This document shows positions 11,577-24,167 of a stretch of 64,000 nt of DNA, in pieces. The DNA is from Nectonema munidae. Lineage: Eukaryota > Nematomorpha > Nectonematoida > Nectonematidae. The stretch spans positions 248,001 to 312,000 of the forward strand of contig JAUIRK010000061.1 in NCBI GenBank assembly GCA_030549495.1, written 5' to 3'. The position numbers and the translations under genes were made by a program. Below the pieces are notes generated by a model. That model had not been told where the DNA came from. It saw only the letters and a list, made by a program, of their open reading frames with translations, and did not search any database. Each line of letters starts with the position of its first letter. The first letter of the stretch is position 1.

Positions 11577-12809
11577 ATGTCTAAAGAAAATTAAAAAAAC
11601 TCTGTCCCTTGTAGATAAAGTTAAGGTGATTGAAATGTACGAAAAAATTGAAAGTTCACGTAAAGTGGCTGGCGCATTCAGCGTCAGCAAAGATCAAGTT
11701 CAAAATATTATGAAGCGAAAAGCCGAAATTTTGCATGATTTTCAAAACAATGCTCCAAACGATCGTAAACGTAAAATGCGAAAAACAGGAAATGAAAAAG
11801 TTAATGAACTAAGTTGAAAGTGCTTTCAAGACTCTACAACTAGACGAGTACAAGTCAGTTTGTAAAGCGTCATAATATTGTGTTTCGATTTGTGTCTGGG
11901 GAAAGTAGTGATGTAGACAAAAGTGTTGTTTGTAATTGGAAACAAAAGCTTTCTACCATGTGTGCTGGGTATGAGCCAAAAAACATTTTTAACATGGATG
12001 AAACCGGCTTGTTCTACAGAAACAATCAGCGAAACAAATAATTTCATGTTAAAGGGCATAACACAGATGGCGGTAAACAGTCCAAAGACCGCATTACCGT
12101 TGCTTTATATGCTTCAATGACTGGAGAGAAATTTCCTTTACTTGTGATCGGAAAATCCTCGTTGTTTTAAAAACATTGATAAACATTCACTTCCTGTTAA
12201 ATATAAGTCAAACAAAAAGTCGTGGATGACAGGTGAAATCTTTGATAATTGGGTAAAAAGGTTTGATTGTCAAATGAAAAATCAAAAACGAGAAGTCTTG
12301 TTATTGTTGGACAATTCTCCTGCGCACCCTCATGTGACACTTACTAGCGTTAAATTAGTTTTTATGCCACCAAACGCAACATCAGTTATTCAGCCCATGG
12401 ATCAAGACATCATACAGGCCATGAAGCTAAAATACAGAGACAGACAGCTACAGTTTGTGACAACATTGCGAAAGATGAGTCCATCACTGGTCCGAAAATT
12501 CTCCGAAAAATTTCTCTTTTGGATGCTATCAACTGGGTCCATAAAGCTTGGAATGAAGTGACATCTTCCATTATTCATAAGTGTTTTGCTCGAGCTGGAT
12601 TTACTGCAGAGGTTTTCACGAATGTAAACACATCAGATATGCAAAGCACGGAGATTGACGTCGATGTTTTCGAAGAAACCAATTATGTTTCTTCATCAGT
12701 TTTATGTCTTTCCAAAGAATTATTTGGATTACAATTCAACAATCTTCACCACATTGATAATGACCTTCCCACCTTAAATTATGCTATTGACTGGGATCGC
12801 TCCGCTTAA
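11577..12809 (+). pseudogene. pogo/Tigger transposase (CENP-B HTH plus DDE), broken
   Basis: The likely start is the ATG at 11577 (MSKEN). A +1/-1 shift follows almost at once, and the frame resumes with LSLVDKVKVIEMYEKIESSR and VSKDQVQNIMKRK, the CENP-B-type DNA-binding domain. Further pieces show MDETGLFYR (first catalytic Asp, about 11995-12021), DRITVALYASMTGEKFPLL (about 12090-12145), LLLLDNSPAHP (second Asp, about 12300) and PPNATSVIQPMDQDIIQAMK (third, about 12366-12426). Frame changes or stops near 11590, 11816, 12040, 12170 and 12560 disable it. A second frame covers the C-terminal tail to 12809. Known family role: TA-targeted cut-and-paste transposition. Confidence 0.88.
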
Positions 12810-13314
12810 GATATTCTTCATGATAACGAAAAGGACTCAGATGGTGATGATTATGACGATGGTAAGAGCCAGTTAAAGAATCGTTCAAGCCACCTTCTTT
12901 AACTCACGTACAAGACTGCATAGAAATATGTAAGCAATTTGCTTTGCAAACAGGAAACAATGACATGCTAAAACATTGTTTCGACATGCAAGATATTACC
13001 ATTAACATAAGAATGAAAAAATATACAAACCAAACAACCATCACGAACTTTTTTAAAAGAAAGTGAATTTTTTTATACATAATGAATTTAATGTTTTTAT
13101 GCGTTTTTCCTGTTATATTCTAATAAATGTTTTTATTGATAATTTTTTTGAAATTGTGTTAATTTTCTATGATAAATTTTTCAGATACTGAAGGTGGACC
13201 TTGATAAAACCGCCACCTGCGTAAAACAGCCGCTTTTGACTGGTCCCAAGGGTGACTGTCTTAAACAGGTTTGACTGTATAAGGCATTTAATTAACAATA
13301 AACAGGATCTTTAA

Positions 13315-13445
13315 CCTGGTTATCGACCACAGTCGACATATGTCGACTTTACAAAAATATGAATCATCTGCTTTTATAAATGCTTTTTAATACAAATCTT
13401 CTGCTTTACATTAGATATCGTCTGCTTATTCTGGCCGATAACGGG
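13315..13445. mobile_element. TTAA-flanked MITE, copy with intact TTAA on both sides
   Basis: TTAA at 13311-13314 and 13446-13449 flank ends CCTGGTTATCGACCA and, inward, CCCGTTATCGGCCA. The internal TCGACATATGTCGA is palindromic. The right half matches 21398-21478 in reverse orientation. It sits 34 bp beyond the Tigger end. Confidence 0.8.
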
Positions 13446-13449
13446 TTAA

Positions 13450-16400
13450 TTACACTGAAATGAATTTTTACAAAAAGAATCTTGCACTTTCTGTCTTCAT
13501 CACAACTTAAATGTTTGGCTTTATTTGCACGCATTTCTTTTTTCAGCTTGAGAAGTATATCCTACACACCCCTAATCAACACAGATTAGAAACAACTGGG
13601 GTATGTCTTATAAAGATCACATTGAGTTTATTTTTTACCGTTAGAACTTAAAACTTCGTAATCTCATTCCAAGAAGGGGAAAATAATTTTAACATAGCCA
13701 AGAGTTTCAGCTATTGTCTATTTTCATATATTCTATTACTATTAGTGATGATAATAGGTAAAAATTAAAGGGTGAATAAGGCTGTAAACGAACCGTAATT
13801 CACCTCCATAACTATAACGCTAATGCATCCTTGACAGCATATATACCGCACAAACATGCTAAAAATTTCAAAGTTGTGTATCTTCTATCTTCGTAATATG
13901 TGGGCAAAATTGAAATGACAGGTGAACGTAAGAACGAGAGACTATTATTGATTACAACAAATTTGAGTCTAGTGTTGATGTCAGAAAAAAATGCTGAGAT
14001 TTTACATATTATAAAAGTTACATTTATTGCTGTTCATAATAGTTAGATAATTGAAAAGCATAACGCACCTGGAAAATTTCCTTCACCCCGCAAAAAAGGA
14101 AGAAAATATTGCCTGAGACGCACGTGGTTATTACTATAGGAGTTCTTGTAGACGAAAAAAGAGGAACAAAAATATAAAAAGCACATATGTAAAATACATA
14201 GTAAGTATACTTGTCAAAACTGTTTATAATTGCATTAGTTTATGCAATATATTACAATAACTTGTACAATTTGAAATAAAAAAAATAGATGACGTTAAAT
14301 TATAAATTTAAGTCTAGATTTTTAACTAATTTAAAGAATTGACATGTTATTTTTAAAAAAAAATTAGATATAAAATTGTAATAATTATTTGACGTTTTAT
14401 CTAAATTCTATTAAGTTAGTTTCTTAACTGAGGTTTCTAAATTTATAAATATGCCAAATATTAGTTGCGAGGGGTGTATACAATGCCAATGATGTAGTAA
14501 GTATTAGCTCCATGATATGCTTATAATACGCTGAAATATACATCGATCTAATAATTTCTTCTGATTGATTATAATGAACGCATATACCAAAAGCAGCTAA
14601 TAATTTTGCTTTCTTAAAATTAAACCAATTTAAAAAGTATCCTACCATTTATCTATATTCTTGTATTTGTCAAAAAATGCCCTTCTCGTTGAGGAATCTT
14701 TCATTAATTTTCATTACTAACATCATTATAAGGCTGATTTATTGATAACTAATTTAAAATTTAAAATTATCAATTAGAGTAAGAGGGTGTAGCAACTGAT
14801 CTCTAAAACATTCAAATTCTAAGCAATGCAAAATTCCTGGTTTCGTTACTTTTAATAAAATATAATTGAAAATTATTACTTTTTTTAATTTTTAATCCTT
14901 CAAATTAAAAATCGATATCGCAATGGGAATCTTACCAAATTTTGGTATCATTCAATCACTACATGAGAATTAATAAATTCTCTTGTAACATTTATAAAAG
15001 GATCAACGTTCATCTTGGATGAATAGGTCAGCAAACAACAACAAAAACTAATGGCATTAATTTGGGAGATCGCTATAAATCCATAGCGGGCACAATCTTA
15101 ACTGGGTTTCATAGGGATAAAGAAAACAATTTATACTAATCTCTAAAGAAAATATACCATATATCAAATATAGAATTGAATATACATGCTTTCATAGAAA
15201 CAGATATTTGCATTTAACTAAAATACAAATCTCAAAAAAATAGAACACTCAAAAGTTGGAGATTAACCTCTTTGCAGGAATAAAAACATTGATCAATGAC
15301 AAGTTTCTTTACTTAAAAAAAGCCCCAAAGACTACCGTTAACAGAATATAAACCTAAGAAATACATAGAACTATATCATAAAATAATATATTTTAACATT
15401 TAATACATTTTAAGAATAAAAAGTAATTAGTTTTACCACATAATTTAGCAAGTATATCAACACAGTGGCTGGACTCGTTTAAGGTTACCATTAAAAATAA
15501 AAAAAATTCTTTATTATTTCTAGTACACCAAAAAATCTACATCCAATTAAGATTCAAAATAGTGTACAAACCATTTGTTTGGAAACAGACAAAGGGGCAT
15601 ATGATCTAGCACAAAGCCCCTTTGGATCAGCAAATATATACATAAGATGAAATTAATTCTTAAAAAGTTACCCCATATGATCGAGATAAATTTGATCTTT
15701 TGTGTTTTAGATATTTTAAACTCTAATTTTAAAAAGTGAGTATAGAAATTAAAACAACCTATTGTTGAAAACTTAGATGAAAAATATTTTTATTATTGAT
15801 AATTTTTTATTTTTTTTAACAAATTCATCAAATGTAATATTTAGTTAATTGCTTTCAAAGTTGGTAAAAGTTAAGTGAGATCCTCTACATGGTGTTATCG
15901 TTCTTCATTGACAAATATCAAGTTGTTTTAGGAAAAAACGCGCATTTTAATTTAGAACCCCAATATCCTCCACTCAAAGATTTTATAAAAATTTGATTTA
16001 AATTGTATGCTACACCTTATTTTGAAATAAAAAATATCATTTTTTTGGGATTAAATAAATTTTTATCTCTAAATTTAACTCAGTTGGTTTGTAGTTTAAT
16101 AATTTTCAAAAAAAATCTATATCTAAGAAATACGATGGAATCAACTTTAAATTACTCTAAAGTCAGGCAGGATTTAAGCTTTTTGATAGTTATGGGTATA
16201 GATTTTAATTTGTCGGCGTTAAGAAAGTCGGAATTACGCTAGTTAGAGTTTCAAAATATTCCCAAAATTTTATATTATAGTCTGTAAACCTGTTTGGGAA
16301 ATTGGAATTTAGCCTATTTAGTATTTTATTTACAAGTCTACGTATATGATTTAAGTTAATCATCATACTACTTGACATTTTTAGCTAAGAAATATCATTT

Positions 16401-16540
16401 AGATTAGAAATTTGTGCTAAAAATAACCATCTTTCAAAAAACAAAAGAGTATCACAGAAGAATAGGACAATGCAAAATTCAATATTCCATTATTTGCTAA
16501 TTATAAAGTTTAAAGAAGTCTTAGAACTGATAAGTCTAAC
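13450..16540. other. AT-rich, no supported gene
   Basis: No clear gene. On the minus strand near 15130-15010 a few residues (SDLPN, then FLLLFADLFIQD) are reminiscent of a LINE reverse transcriptase around the FADD box, but the frame is full of stops. Microscopic open frames elsewhere have no motif. Confidence 0.4.
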
Positions 16541-16894
16541 AAACAACTTATAATTTGGCAATATAATTTATGTAAATAGAGAACAAAAGGTGACTGTGAC
16601 TTGCAGCTAGGTATTTAAGAACTCCGATATTAGCAAGTAGAAATTTAGTTAAAGTACAATTAACAAACGCATATTGAAACCTATAGTTTACGTATAAAGT
16701 CATGAATTCACATGCTTTAGAATCAAATTCAACGTGTTGAAGTTTAGGAAATAAGAGAGTACGAGAAACAACGTCAAAAAGGAGTCCCAAAAAGTAACTT
16801 CTTTTGGTGCCCAAACAAAAAGTTGCAGACCGATGTGTACAAATAAGGGAAAGATTAAAAAACACAGCAAGAATGAAAATCTACAAAAAGAAGG

Positions 16895-16993
16895 AGAAAA
16901 ATTGATATAATAGGGAAATTTATATCTGATGCGTAAAGGTATTGAATTCCAAACTTTAAAAGATTTTTGAAAAAAAATTGTGGCTAGAAACAT
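16895..16993 (-). pseudogene. LINE C-terminal-like scrap
   Basis: The minus strand reads FFQKSFKVWNSIPLRIRYKF, close to the conserved 'WNSLPxxIR' tail found after the reverse transcriptase of many non-LTR retrotransposons. Nothing else of the element is legible, so it may be coincidence. Confidence 0.35.
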
Positions 16994-17429
16994 ACCTATA
17001 TCTAATATTCCAAATCAATTTTATTACGGCTATTATAATAGAAAAAAATATTATTCACTATGTTTTTTATCTAAGTCCTTTTATACGTTCTTTATCAAGT
17101 TATCATAATGATTGGAGAAAGTCAGTTGTGAATCAAGTGTTATACCAAAGTACTTATAATTATCAGATTTCTGTAGATACTCGGAACAAATTTTCAAAAA
17201 TAAAATAGGATATGTTCTAGCAAAGACAACAAATTAACTTTTAGGTTAATTAATTATAAAACTATACATTTAATACCAGTCGCCAAATTTATCTTAAAAA
17301 GATTGTTTTTTTCTTGGTTTATAATAAGATTTTTATCACGAAAAAAAATCACAAAGTTATCTGTATACAATATAATTTAAAATCAAGAGATTATTAAATT
17401 TTTATTAAATGCATCTTTAAGGTTATTTT

Positions 17430-19200
17430 GATTGCACATTCATAATGTTTAGAAATAATGCACAATTTTCTAACATGTGTTAATTTGGACGAAAGCCTTT
17501 CAAAAATTTACCTTGTGAAAGAGAAATCACAAACTAGTCTCGGAGCATGTTTGCCTTTTGGGACAAAGAATATGGGAGAGATGATCCTTGGCTTTCCAAT
17601 AGGAGAAATTACTTTATGCCATGGAAGTCCTTTTGATTGGACGGTAGACCTTTATGCTTAGAAAAAGAGCCGAAAGTTTTAGACGAAATTATTTTTGGAG
17701 GAAAATCATCTTTTAAAATACTTGCAACTTTCATATCTTTAAAAATTCCTCGTTATCTCCATTCCGTCACATTTAGGGAGGAGCCCGTAGGGCTAGGGAT
17801 TGGAGCAACCGAGTTATTTTCTTGAATGAAATCTCAACTTTATTTTATCTAAAGATATTTGCCATCGCGAAGCCCTATCTTCTGCTAGGGGATCTTCCTC
17901 AGCATTACCTTTTGTAATGAGTGGGAGAATTGTTATTAGAAAGCTGTTCTTCTGTGCCATTACCCGATTGATCTGATTGACCTGGATCATGATTAGATTC
18001 CTCTCCTGAGAGGATTTGGGAGAAGACAATTTTTTGACCATCCAAGCGGAGTCGGGATGTTCCTTGATAAATATAATGAACTCTTCCAGGGACTATGATT
18101 CAATGGAATCTGCTTCAGGAAAGCTATCCAGGAAGACTTCATTGATGATATTGGAAAGAAGGTCCTGCTCCGTAGAGTCTGATGGCTGCTCTGCCAGCAT
18201 CACATCAGTATCCCCTCTAATGGCCTCTACAATGTCTTCTATACGAGGCCAATTTCCCATTTCGTCATTAGGGAGACACACTTCTGGGAAGGTGACACTA
18301 AAGGCATCAATGGAAACCTCTAATGTCAGGTCTCTAATGAAAGAGCTAATCGTGAAGATTGCGTGTCATTTGGAGCTGTCTCCCGGCCAGGCGTGAATTT
18401 TAAAAAGTTAAATTTTCTTCTGTGTCGCCGCCGCTTTTTTTTTGTTTTTTTGAGTAGCTGCGAGCGGAAAAAAACTGTCTCAGTTTTATGGGAATAGGAG
18501 TCGGTACTTCTATATAAATGTCTGATAGGTTTACTGACCCATAGTGACGGGCGGTCGCTTTCTAGTAAGATTGCAGAGCAGAACAGCTGATGGCTAAAGG
18601 GTGATTTAGAATTGAGAGGTCCGTGTGTTAGGGAAATACATTAATGTAGCGATCACATTACCTTGATCATTTTGGGAGTCCACCTGGAATCCTTGAAAAA
18701 ATACCTAAATCCGCTTAGTCACCAGCACTTGAGGCGTATATGGAGCAGTTAGGCTAAGGTTGGCAAATCATAATCGGAGAACCCCGCAAGCGATCTATTG
18801 ACCTCAGGATAGGAGTTATATGCCGGTATGCTACCAAAATCGTCTGGCTGTGGATAACTACAACGTAGTGGCCTTTCATTGGCTTACATCCGTGATCGGT
18901 TCCATGATTGTTTTTGGCTGGCGCTAGATTTAGCAGGAGAGGGAGTTAAAAAAGAGAAACCTGGGTTAGAGACACTGAGCTTTAAGAAGTTGAGAAAGAA
19001 GCAGCTCCATATTATCCAAACGAACTTTTTGAAAAGTCTTATTAGACGAAGAGCTGGACGCTCCCTCGGGATCACGCAAGTTAGCGAATCCGGGAACACC
19101 TCTCTTGGCACGTTGAACTTGATCACTGAGAGTGGCAAACGGGTTGAAATTCAGTGAATGGGTCAGAATTACAAGATAAAATATTTTATTTTAAACACAA
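17430..19200 (-). mobile_element. Retroelement fossil (LTR-type or related), broken
   Basis: The block is GC-richer than its flanks, and the coding-like signal is all on the minus strand. An upstream piece (about 19155-18960) is Ser-rich and gag-like in character but unrecognised. A middle acidic piece spans about 18365-17815. A downstream piece (about 17618-17511) contains SPIFFVPK and RLVCDF, which fit the first conserved blocks of a reverse transcriptase. No long terminal repeats were found. It is old and broken, with many interruptions. Assignment to a family is tentative. Confidence 0.5.
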
Positions 19201-19204
19201 TTAC

Positions 19205-21230
19205 CATAAATTGAAATATGAAATTTTAGTCAGATGAATGCATCTATTTTTTTGAATTAAGTATCCTTTGGAAATTTTATATTTTATATTTGATAACTGG
19301 ATTCTTATATCTGAGGAGGGATCCAGTCTGCAACGATAATTGGTTTTCGTGCTAGCATATCTTTAAAATCCCCATGTACACCAATATTTTGTCTTAAAGG
19401 GCGGAAGTATTTTTATGACCTGTTTGGATATTTGAGCATATTCTTCAAAAATATTATCCCAGAAAAAATATAATGGCACTTCTCTTATTTTTACCATTTA
19501 CTAAAAATCAGATGTAGTTTTTATTAATTTCTCATAATCGACAGAAATCCTTTTGGTTTTTCTATATAAACCGAGTTAACAAATTTCAGAAAGAACTATA
19601 TAGTTGAATTAAAATTTCAAACTTGAGAGTAAACAAATTGATAAATCAAAATTAAACTGAATACTACTATTATTCAATCGATTTTTTAGGGTATTAAATT
19701 GAGAATATTCAACCATAAAAAGAAAAATATTGGTGTTAACCTAAAATCAAAATTTATAGTCTATGAACGTCATTAAAAATTTATTTAGATATATTATATA
19801 TTATAATATATTCAAATTTCAATCAAGTCATTGAAAAATCAATTCGGATATAATTTTGTGTTAAATAATTTTAATGCATTACAACTCAATTATAAATAAT
19901 GGGAAATAGCCAATTTTTAGACGATCTTCTACTTAATATTTTTAATAAATCAAGAAATCATCACTGTTTGTTTCTTTATTGAAGTAATAAATCTTTTAGA
20001 TTTATTTTTGTATGTGTTGTTATTAAACTAATAAAATATTCGTCTATTTGCTGATAAATACGAGTTTAGGACAGACATTCATAAAAAAAAATAAACGGCA
20101 AGTCGAAGTTACAATCAATATGTCTAGAGTTAAGCATTTTGAAGGATTCAATGTTGATAAAAAGAACATATTTTGACTTATGGAAAGTATTGATTTACAA
20201 ATTAAATTATCTGAAAAAACAAATAAATTTATGAACAACTTCACTAAGAGATTTCAATTTTTTGTAAAAATATTTGATTTTACTGTATATAGTTGTAACG
20301 ATGTTATAACTAAAATAATTGCGTACTTATATGTATATTTATATAGGCATTATGAATAAAATTATAATTTAGTACTATCATGTTAGTAGTATAATTATAT
20401 TTCTAGAGGTATAGAACTCTTTCTAGAAAAATTAGTTTATTTTATTAAAATATAAATTTTAAGACAAAACTCAGTTGGTTTTTTTTTTTTGTGTTATCCA
20501 AAAAACTAGTGTAGATAAATTAAATTTGTTTATTTTTTATACACTTGTAGTAGAAAAAATGCTGTTGAGATCCAAAATCAAAGATTATATATTAACATAG
20601 AGGACATATGTATTTTTTTTAAATTCAATAAAAGATTTAGAAAATTTCCAACAATGGCACCATTGGTTGACATTTTTTGAAAAAGTTTTATGTTATAAAT
20701 AGTAACTATTGTGACCAGGTGTTACCTTTTTCCGCTATTGTCGTTTTTTTTATTCACCAATCTTATTTGTTAAAAAAGGGTTTAGAAAAGTTTTGCTTTA
20801 TATGTGATTCATTATTTCTATTTTTTGTATAAAAACTCATCTCTTACCTTCCAAGTATTTATTATTATATTAATTATTTTTATAAAAAATACACAATTTT
20901 GTTCATGATTTTTTTCAATGCCATTATCCCTTGATCATTTGAAATTTTACAACTCTATATGTAACAACCTTTAATTAATTGAAATTCCTTTTTAATAATA
21001 GGGTTAGTCTCATAGTTCAAGTTATTCATGGAAAAATGCTTTCTATTCCACCTGAATTAGTTTAAGATAACGGTTGACTCACTCCCGTTAAATGATTATA
21101 ATCATATTAAATAAATTTTGCCATTCTCACAAGTATCGATGTTCAATAGAATCCCGATGCGTTTTATTTGATGAGAGGAACAAAAAACTTGTTGATTAAG
21201 TGGCGCTAACACTCTGGAGCGATATACGAT
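19205..21230. other. AT-rich, nothing recognised
   Basis: Very AT-rich with homopolymer runs. No open frame, repeat end or RNA gene can be supported on either strand. Confidence 0.5.
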
Positions 21231-21397
21231 AGAACAGGGGTGGGCAAACTTTTTAGCTCGAGAGCCACATTCAGAAGTTGACTTTGTTAGAGGGCCGCAG
21301 TATACTATAATTAAACCAAAATATAAAATAGGCATAACAAGAGCTTTTATTTGAAGTGACCAAAGAAATTATGATTTTATATATTACATAGGATTAA

Positions 21398-21478
21398 CCC
21401 GTTAACGACCAGAATAGTCAGACGATATCTAGTATAAAGCAGATTTGTATTAAAAAGCATTAATAAAGGCAGGCGATT
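21398..21478. mobile_element. TTAA-type MITE, truncated copy
   Basis: TTAA (21394-21397) is followed by CCCGTTAACGACCAGAATAG. About 80 bp match 13370-13445 in reverse. The second terminal repeat is missing. Confidence 0.65.
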
Positions 21479-21612
21479 CAAATTTATTGCAATTATTTAT
21501 TTGAAAAAACAAATAACTTATCTGCATCGGAAGTATTAATGAGACTTGTGTTTATGGTCATTATCATTAACCAACTTGTTAGAATTAGGGGTGAAGTTGG
21601 TTGTGCTAATTC

Positions 21613-21970
21613 TTAAACAGAGTGGATATTTGAGTCTTTGAACAGTGATCTGTTCTTAGGTTTGTTGATTTTCATTATTGAGAAAATCTGCTCGCTATAC
21701 GTTGATACAACTATCACAAACATCTTTCTTCCAAAAAATTTGAGGTTTTTAAATTTTTCCGAGTTAAGAGATGCATAAAATTCAATCAGTGATTTGTTTC
21801 CACCCATTTTCTTCAAAGAGTCATCAAAATGCAAATCAATCAGTCCCAACTCCATTCACTTGTTTCAATATCACAGGCAAAAGGTAAGCTAAGTAAATTG
21901 AACTGGTCTTCCATTGCTTTGAAATCAACAAATCGTCTGATAAATTTGTCATGTAATGCCAGCAGCAGAG
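21613..21970 (-). pseudogene. hAT transposase C-terminus (GTF2IRD2-like)
   Basis: The minus strand first reads a piece with FIRRFVDFKAMEDQFNLLSL (about 21955-21895) and then, in another frame, MELGLIDLHFDDSLKK, FYASLNSEKFKNL and QIFSIMKINKPKNRS. The order and spacing match the hAT dimerisation region of GTF2IRD2/ZBED-type proteins, where 'TFSIMKxxKSKxRS' is diagnostic. One frame change lies near 21850. The upstream catalytic part is absent because another element interrupts at 21971. Confidence 0.85.
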
Positions 21971-24085
21971 CAGGGGCGCACATCCTCAAAATTATTGGGG
22001 GGGGGGAATCCTTTAAAATAGAATGTATTCAACGAATACCTAAATTTATTAGACTACTTTATATTTTTTTTACAAAATTGGTGAATTTTAAATACTATAC
22101 TTCCATCGAAAATATTTTAATTAAATTTGCATATCGCATATACACTAGTTTAAAAAATCCATGTTGGGGGCGAATAGGCTTTTCATTTGAAAATGAAGTA
22201 GTCTATCAGGCACATTACAGGAATTGATGAAAGGATATTTGATTGATAGTGAAAACAACTGAAACAAATAACTGAAGGTTTGAGAGTTTTATATGAGTGA
22301 ATGTAGTCTGAAAGAAGAGTCTACTATTAATAAAAAAAAATTGAAAATTTTATTGAAAAAAAAATTATTATAGTTAATTTTTCCATTTCTTCTTTCTAAA
22401 AAATTAAAATGTTTTATTGAGAAAAATAAATAAAAAACACATCCAACTTACTTAACTTTTCTGAGGTAATTTCTATCAAAAATGTAAAACAACTAAATGT
22501 AGAAAACTTGATATTCGAATTTTTTCATTCTTTTTAGTGTATAAGAATAAGTGTAAGTTAGTTAGACTCTCAAAAAAGATATAAAATAAAGCTAAAATTG
22601 TGCAAACAAAAATGAAATAATAAATTAAGATTGCATTACTTCATTTTTCTCAGCATCATTCTAAAAATAGTTTAAAAGTTAAATTGGTGCAAGCAAACAC
22701 AAAGTAGTAAAACTATAATTTTTCCCGCGTCCGCTTCCAAAAACAAAGAATTTTCAAATACAAAGTTAAAAAATATTAAAATATAATAATAATTTTTTTA
22801 TGAAGCAAAATAAAATAGTTAAATGATACAAACAGAAAATAGTCAAACAATAAATTTAGATACTATTACTTGTACGTTCTACAAAAAGATATATAAAAAG
22901 TAAAATGACAACTTTTAACATTTTGCAATGATATCTGGCCTTTTATAATAACTTTAAAGGAAAAAAAGTCTATTAGAAAAAGTTATAGAGCTTCAACAAA
23001 AACTACAAAATTTTTACACCATAACTTAAGTTTTTTGAAAACTAATTTGATGTATCCACTACAACATACATACTCTATGGGTGGCATGTCAGGTTGGTTC
23101 AGATGATGGACTCATCACAGAAGCCTCTGCGTTCGATTTCTCATCGATACCAATTTGTTCATAGTTTGACATAAGCGGTACATCAGTGCCTTGAAAAATT
23201 TTCTACATAATTAACATAAGCGAGAAAGGAGACAAAATAAACTAATAAAGCAATTTTCAGTATTTTAAAATGAAACTGTCTGTTTTCACAATATTTTAAA
23301 AATAATAGGAGGCATAAAAAATGAGATAGTTAAGCGTTTTTTGACTATTTCTCTGTCTACAAATAAAATTCTGACAGCTGTCATAAATAGATCAAGTACA
23401 TTTTTAACTACTGAAACATTTTATTTCCATATTATATTTTTATTATAATAATCAACAAATTTTCGTAAAAAAAATGATTTAATTAAATATGTACAGTGTT
23501 ACTTATAAAAATTTAACAATCGAACATTATAAAAAAATCAGGTATTTTTGCTTTTACGAAATAGCTAGTAAAAATATTCATTCCCAAATAGCTATTGTTG
23601 AAAAAATTTCTTGGCTTAAAAAAATTAGTTTTCAAATGTTACAAAATGTAACAAACGTACTGATAAATATTAAAAGTGACCTTTGTTGAAAAATTTTTAA
23701 CTCGAGTCTGACAATATTCATTGATATAAATTTGTAACGATTGATAACTTTATTTTTCTCTCATTTAAAAGCATAAAAAATTTTCATTTTTGTAAAATGT
23801 TTGGTGCATTAAGTTATGTTAAAAGTAAAAATTCTAAATAAAATATCAAAACTTCAAAGCCAGTAAGTTAATTAAAGTCAAAACATGAAGCTAGCTGTGC
23901 TGAGAATTGATGGAACTAAATTTTTACCAAAAATCTCTGATTAATTTGAATAGCCGAACTTTGGTATCACTAAAAAAGTTTCTGAAAATATTGAACTTAT
24001 ATTCCGCTAGAAACTAGTTTCTAATGAGATAAAATAAAATAATTTTTAATTTAACTCTAAATACAAATTAGAGAGAGCTTAAATG
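21971..24085. mobile_element. Inverted second copy of the 72-3716 hAT-type element, truncated
   Basis: Starts CAGGGGCGCACATCCTC and then runs homologous, in reverse orientation, to 3716 back to about 545, skipping the nested MITEs of the left copy. It shows an empty site for the 2655-3603 insertion (about 22010-22030) and for the 585-787 insertion (about 24060-24080). It has its own extra sequence at about 22330-22780 and 23765-24040. The far terminal repeat and the last about 470 bp are missing; the match stops just before the EBP2 5' region. It inserted into the hAT end at 21235-21970. Confidence 0.82.
23070..23205 (+). mobile_element. tRNA-derived SINE inside the inverted copy
   Basis: A-box region TGGCATGTCAGGTTGGTTCA, B-box-like GCGTTCGATTTCTC, then ATAGTTTGACATAAGCGGTA. 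It is orthologous in position to the SINE at 1845-2010 in the left copy, so it was inherited with the host element. Confidence 0.7.
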
Positions 24086-24167
24086 AGATGGAGAGCCATG
24101 CTTTATTCATAATTAATTTTCCCAATAGTATAATTAAATTCAATGTCATATTTAAAATAAATTTATT

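Larger units (their letters stand above)
10906..13277 (+). mobile_element. pogo/Tigger-like element, both ends present
   Basis: Ends are CAGTCAAACCTGCTCTAAAC (10906) and the inverse CAGGTTTGACTG (ending 13277), each flanked by TA, the pogo/Tc1 target. The 5' subterminal zone holds a twice-repeated motif family CGCCACYTC, TAAGA and CAGTCC (10920-11070). The 2,372-bp length suits an autonomous Tigger. Inside lie the transposase relic (11577-12809) and a later MITE (11250-11373). Confidence 0.9.
21235..21970 (-). mobile_element. 3' end of a GTF2IRD2-like hAT element
   Basis: On the + strand the end begins CAGGGGTGGGCAAACTTTTT with GAGCCACATT and GGGCCGC following, the classic hAT terminal pattern. 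The transposase tail lies on the minus strand at 21970-21613. The other side is cut at 21970 by the element starting at 21971, and the rest of this hAT is not found in the window. A small TTAA MITE fragment (21398-21478) lies in its 3' untranslated part. Confidence 0.8.

Noticed and set aside
18016-18396. Plus-strand 126-codon open frame, one of the longer ones in its region
   Set aside because: The coding-like composition is on the opposite strand, in the retroelement fossil; the plus frame is a shadow.
18879-19157. Plus-strand 92-codon open frame
   Set aside because: Shadow of the minus-strand fossil; no family resemblance.
23088-23165. Possible tRNA gene
   Set aside because: A and B boxes are present, but no acceptor stem closes and the unit continues into a SINE body.
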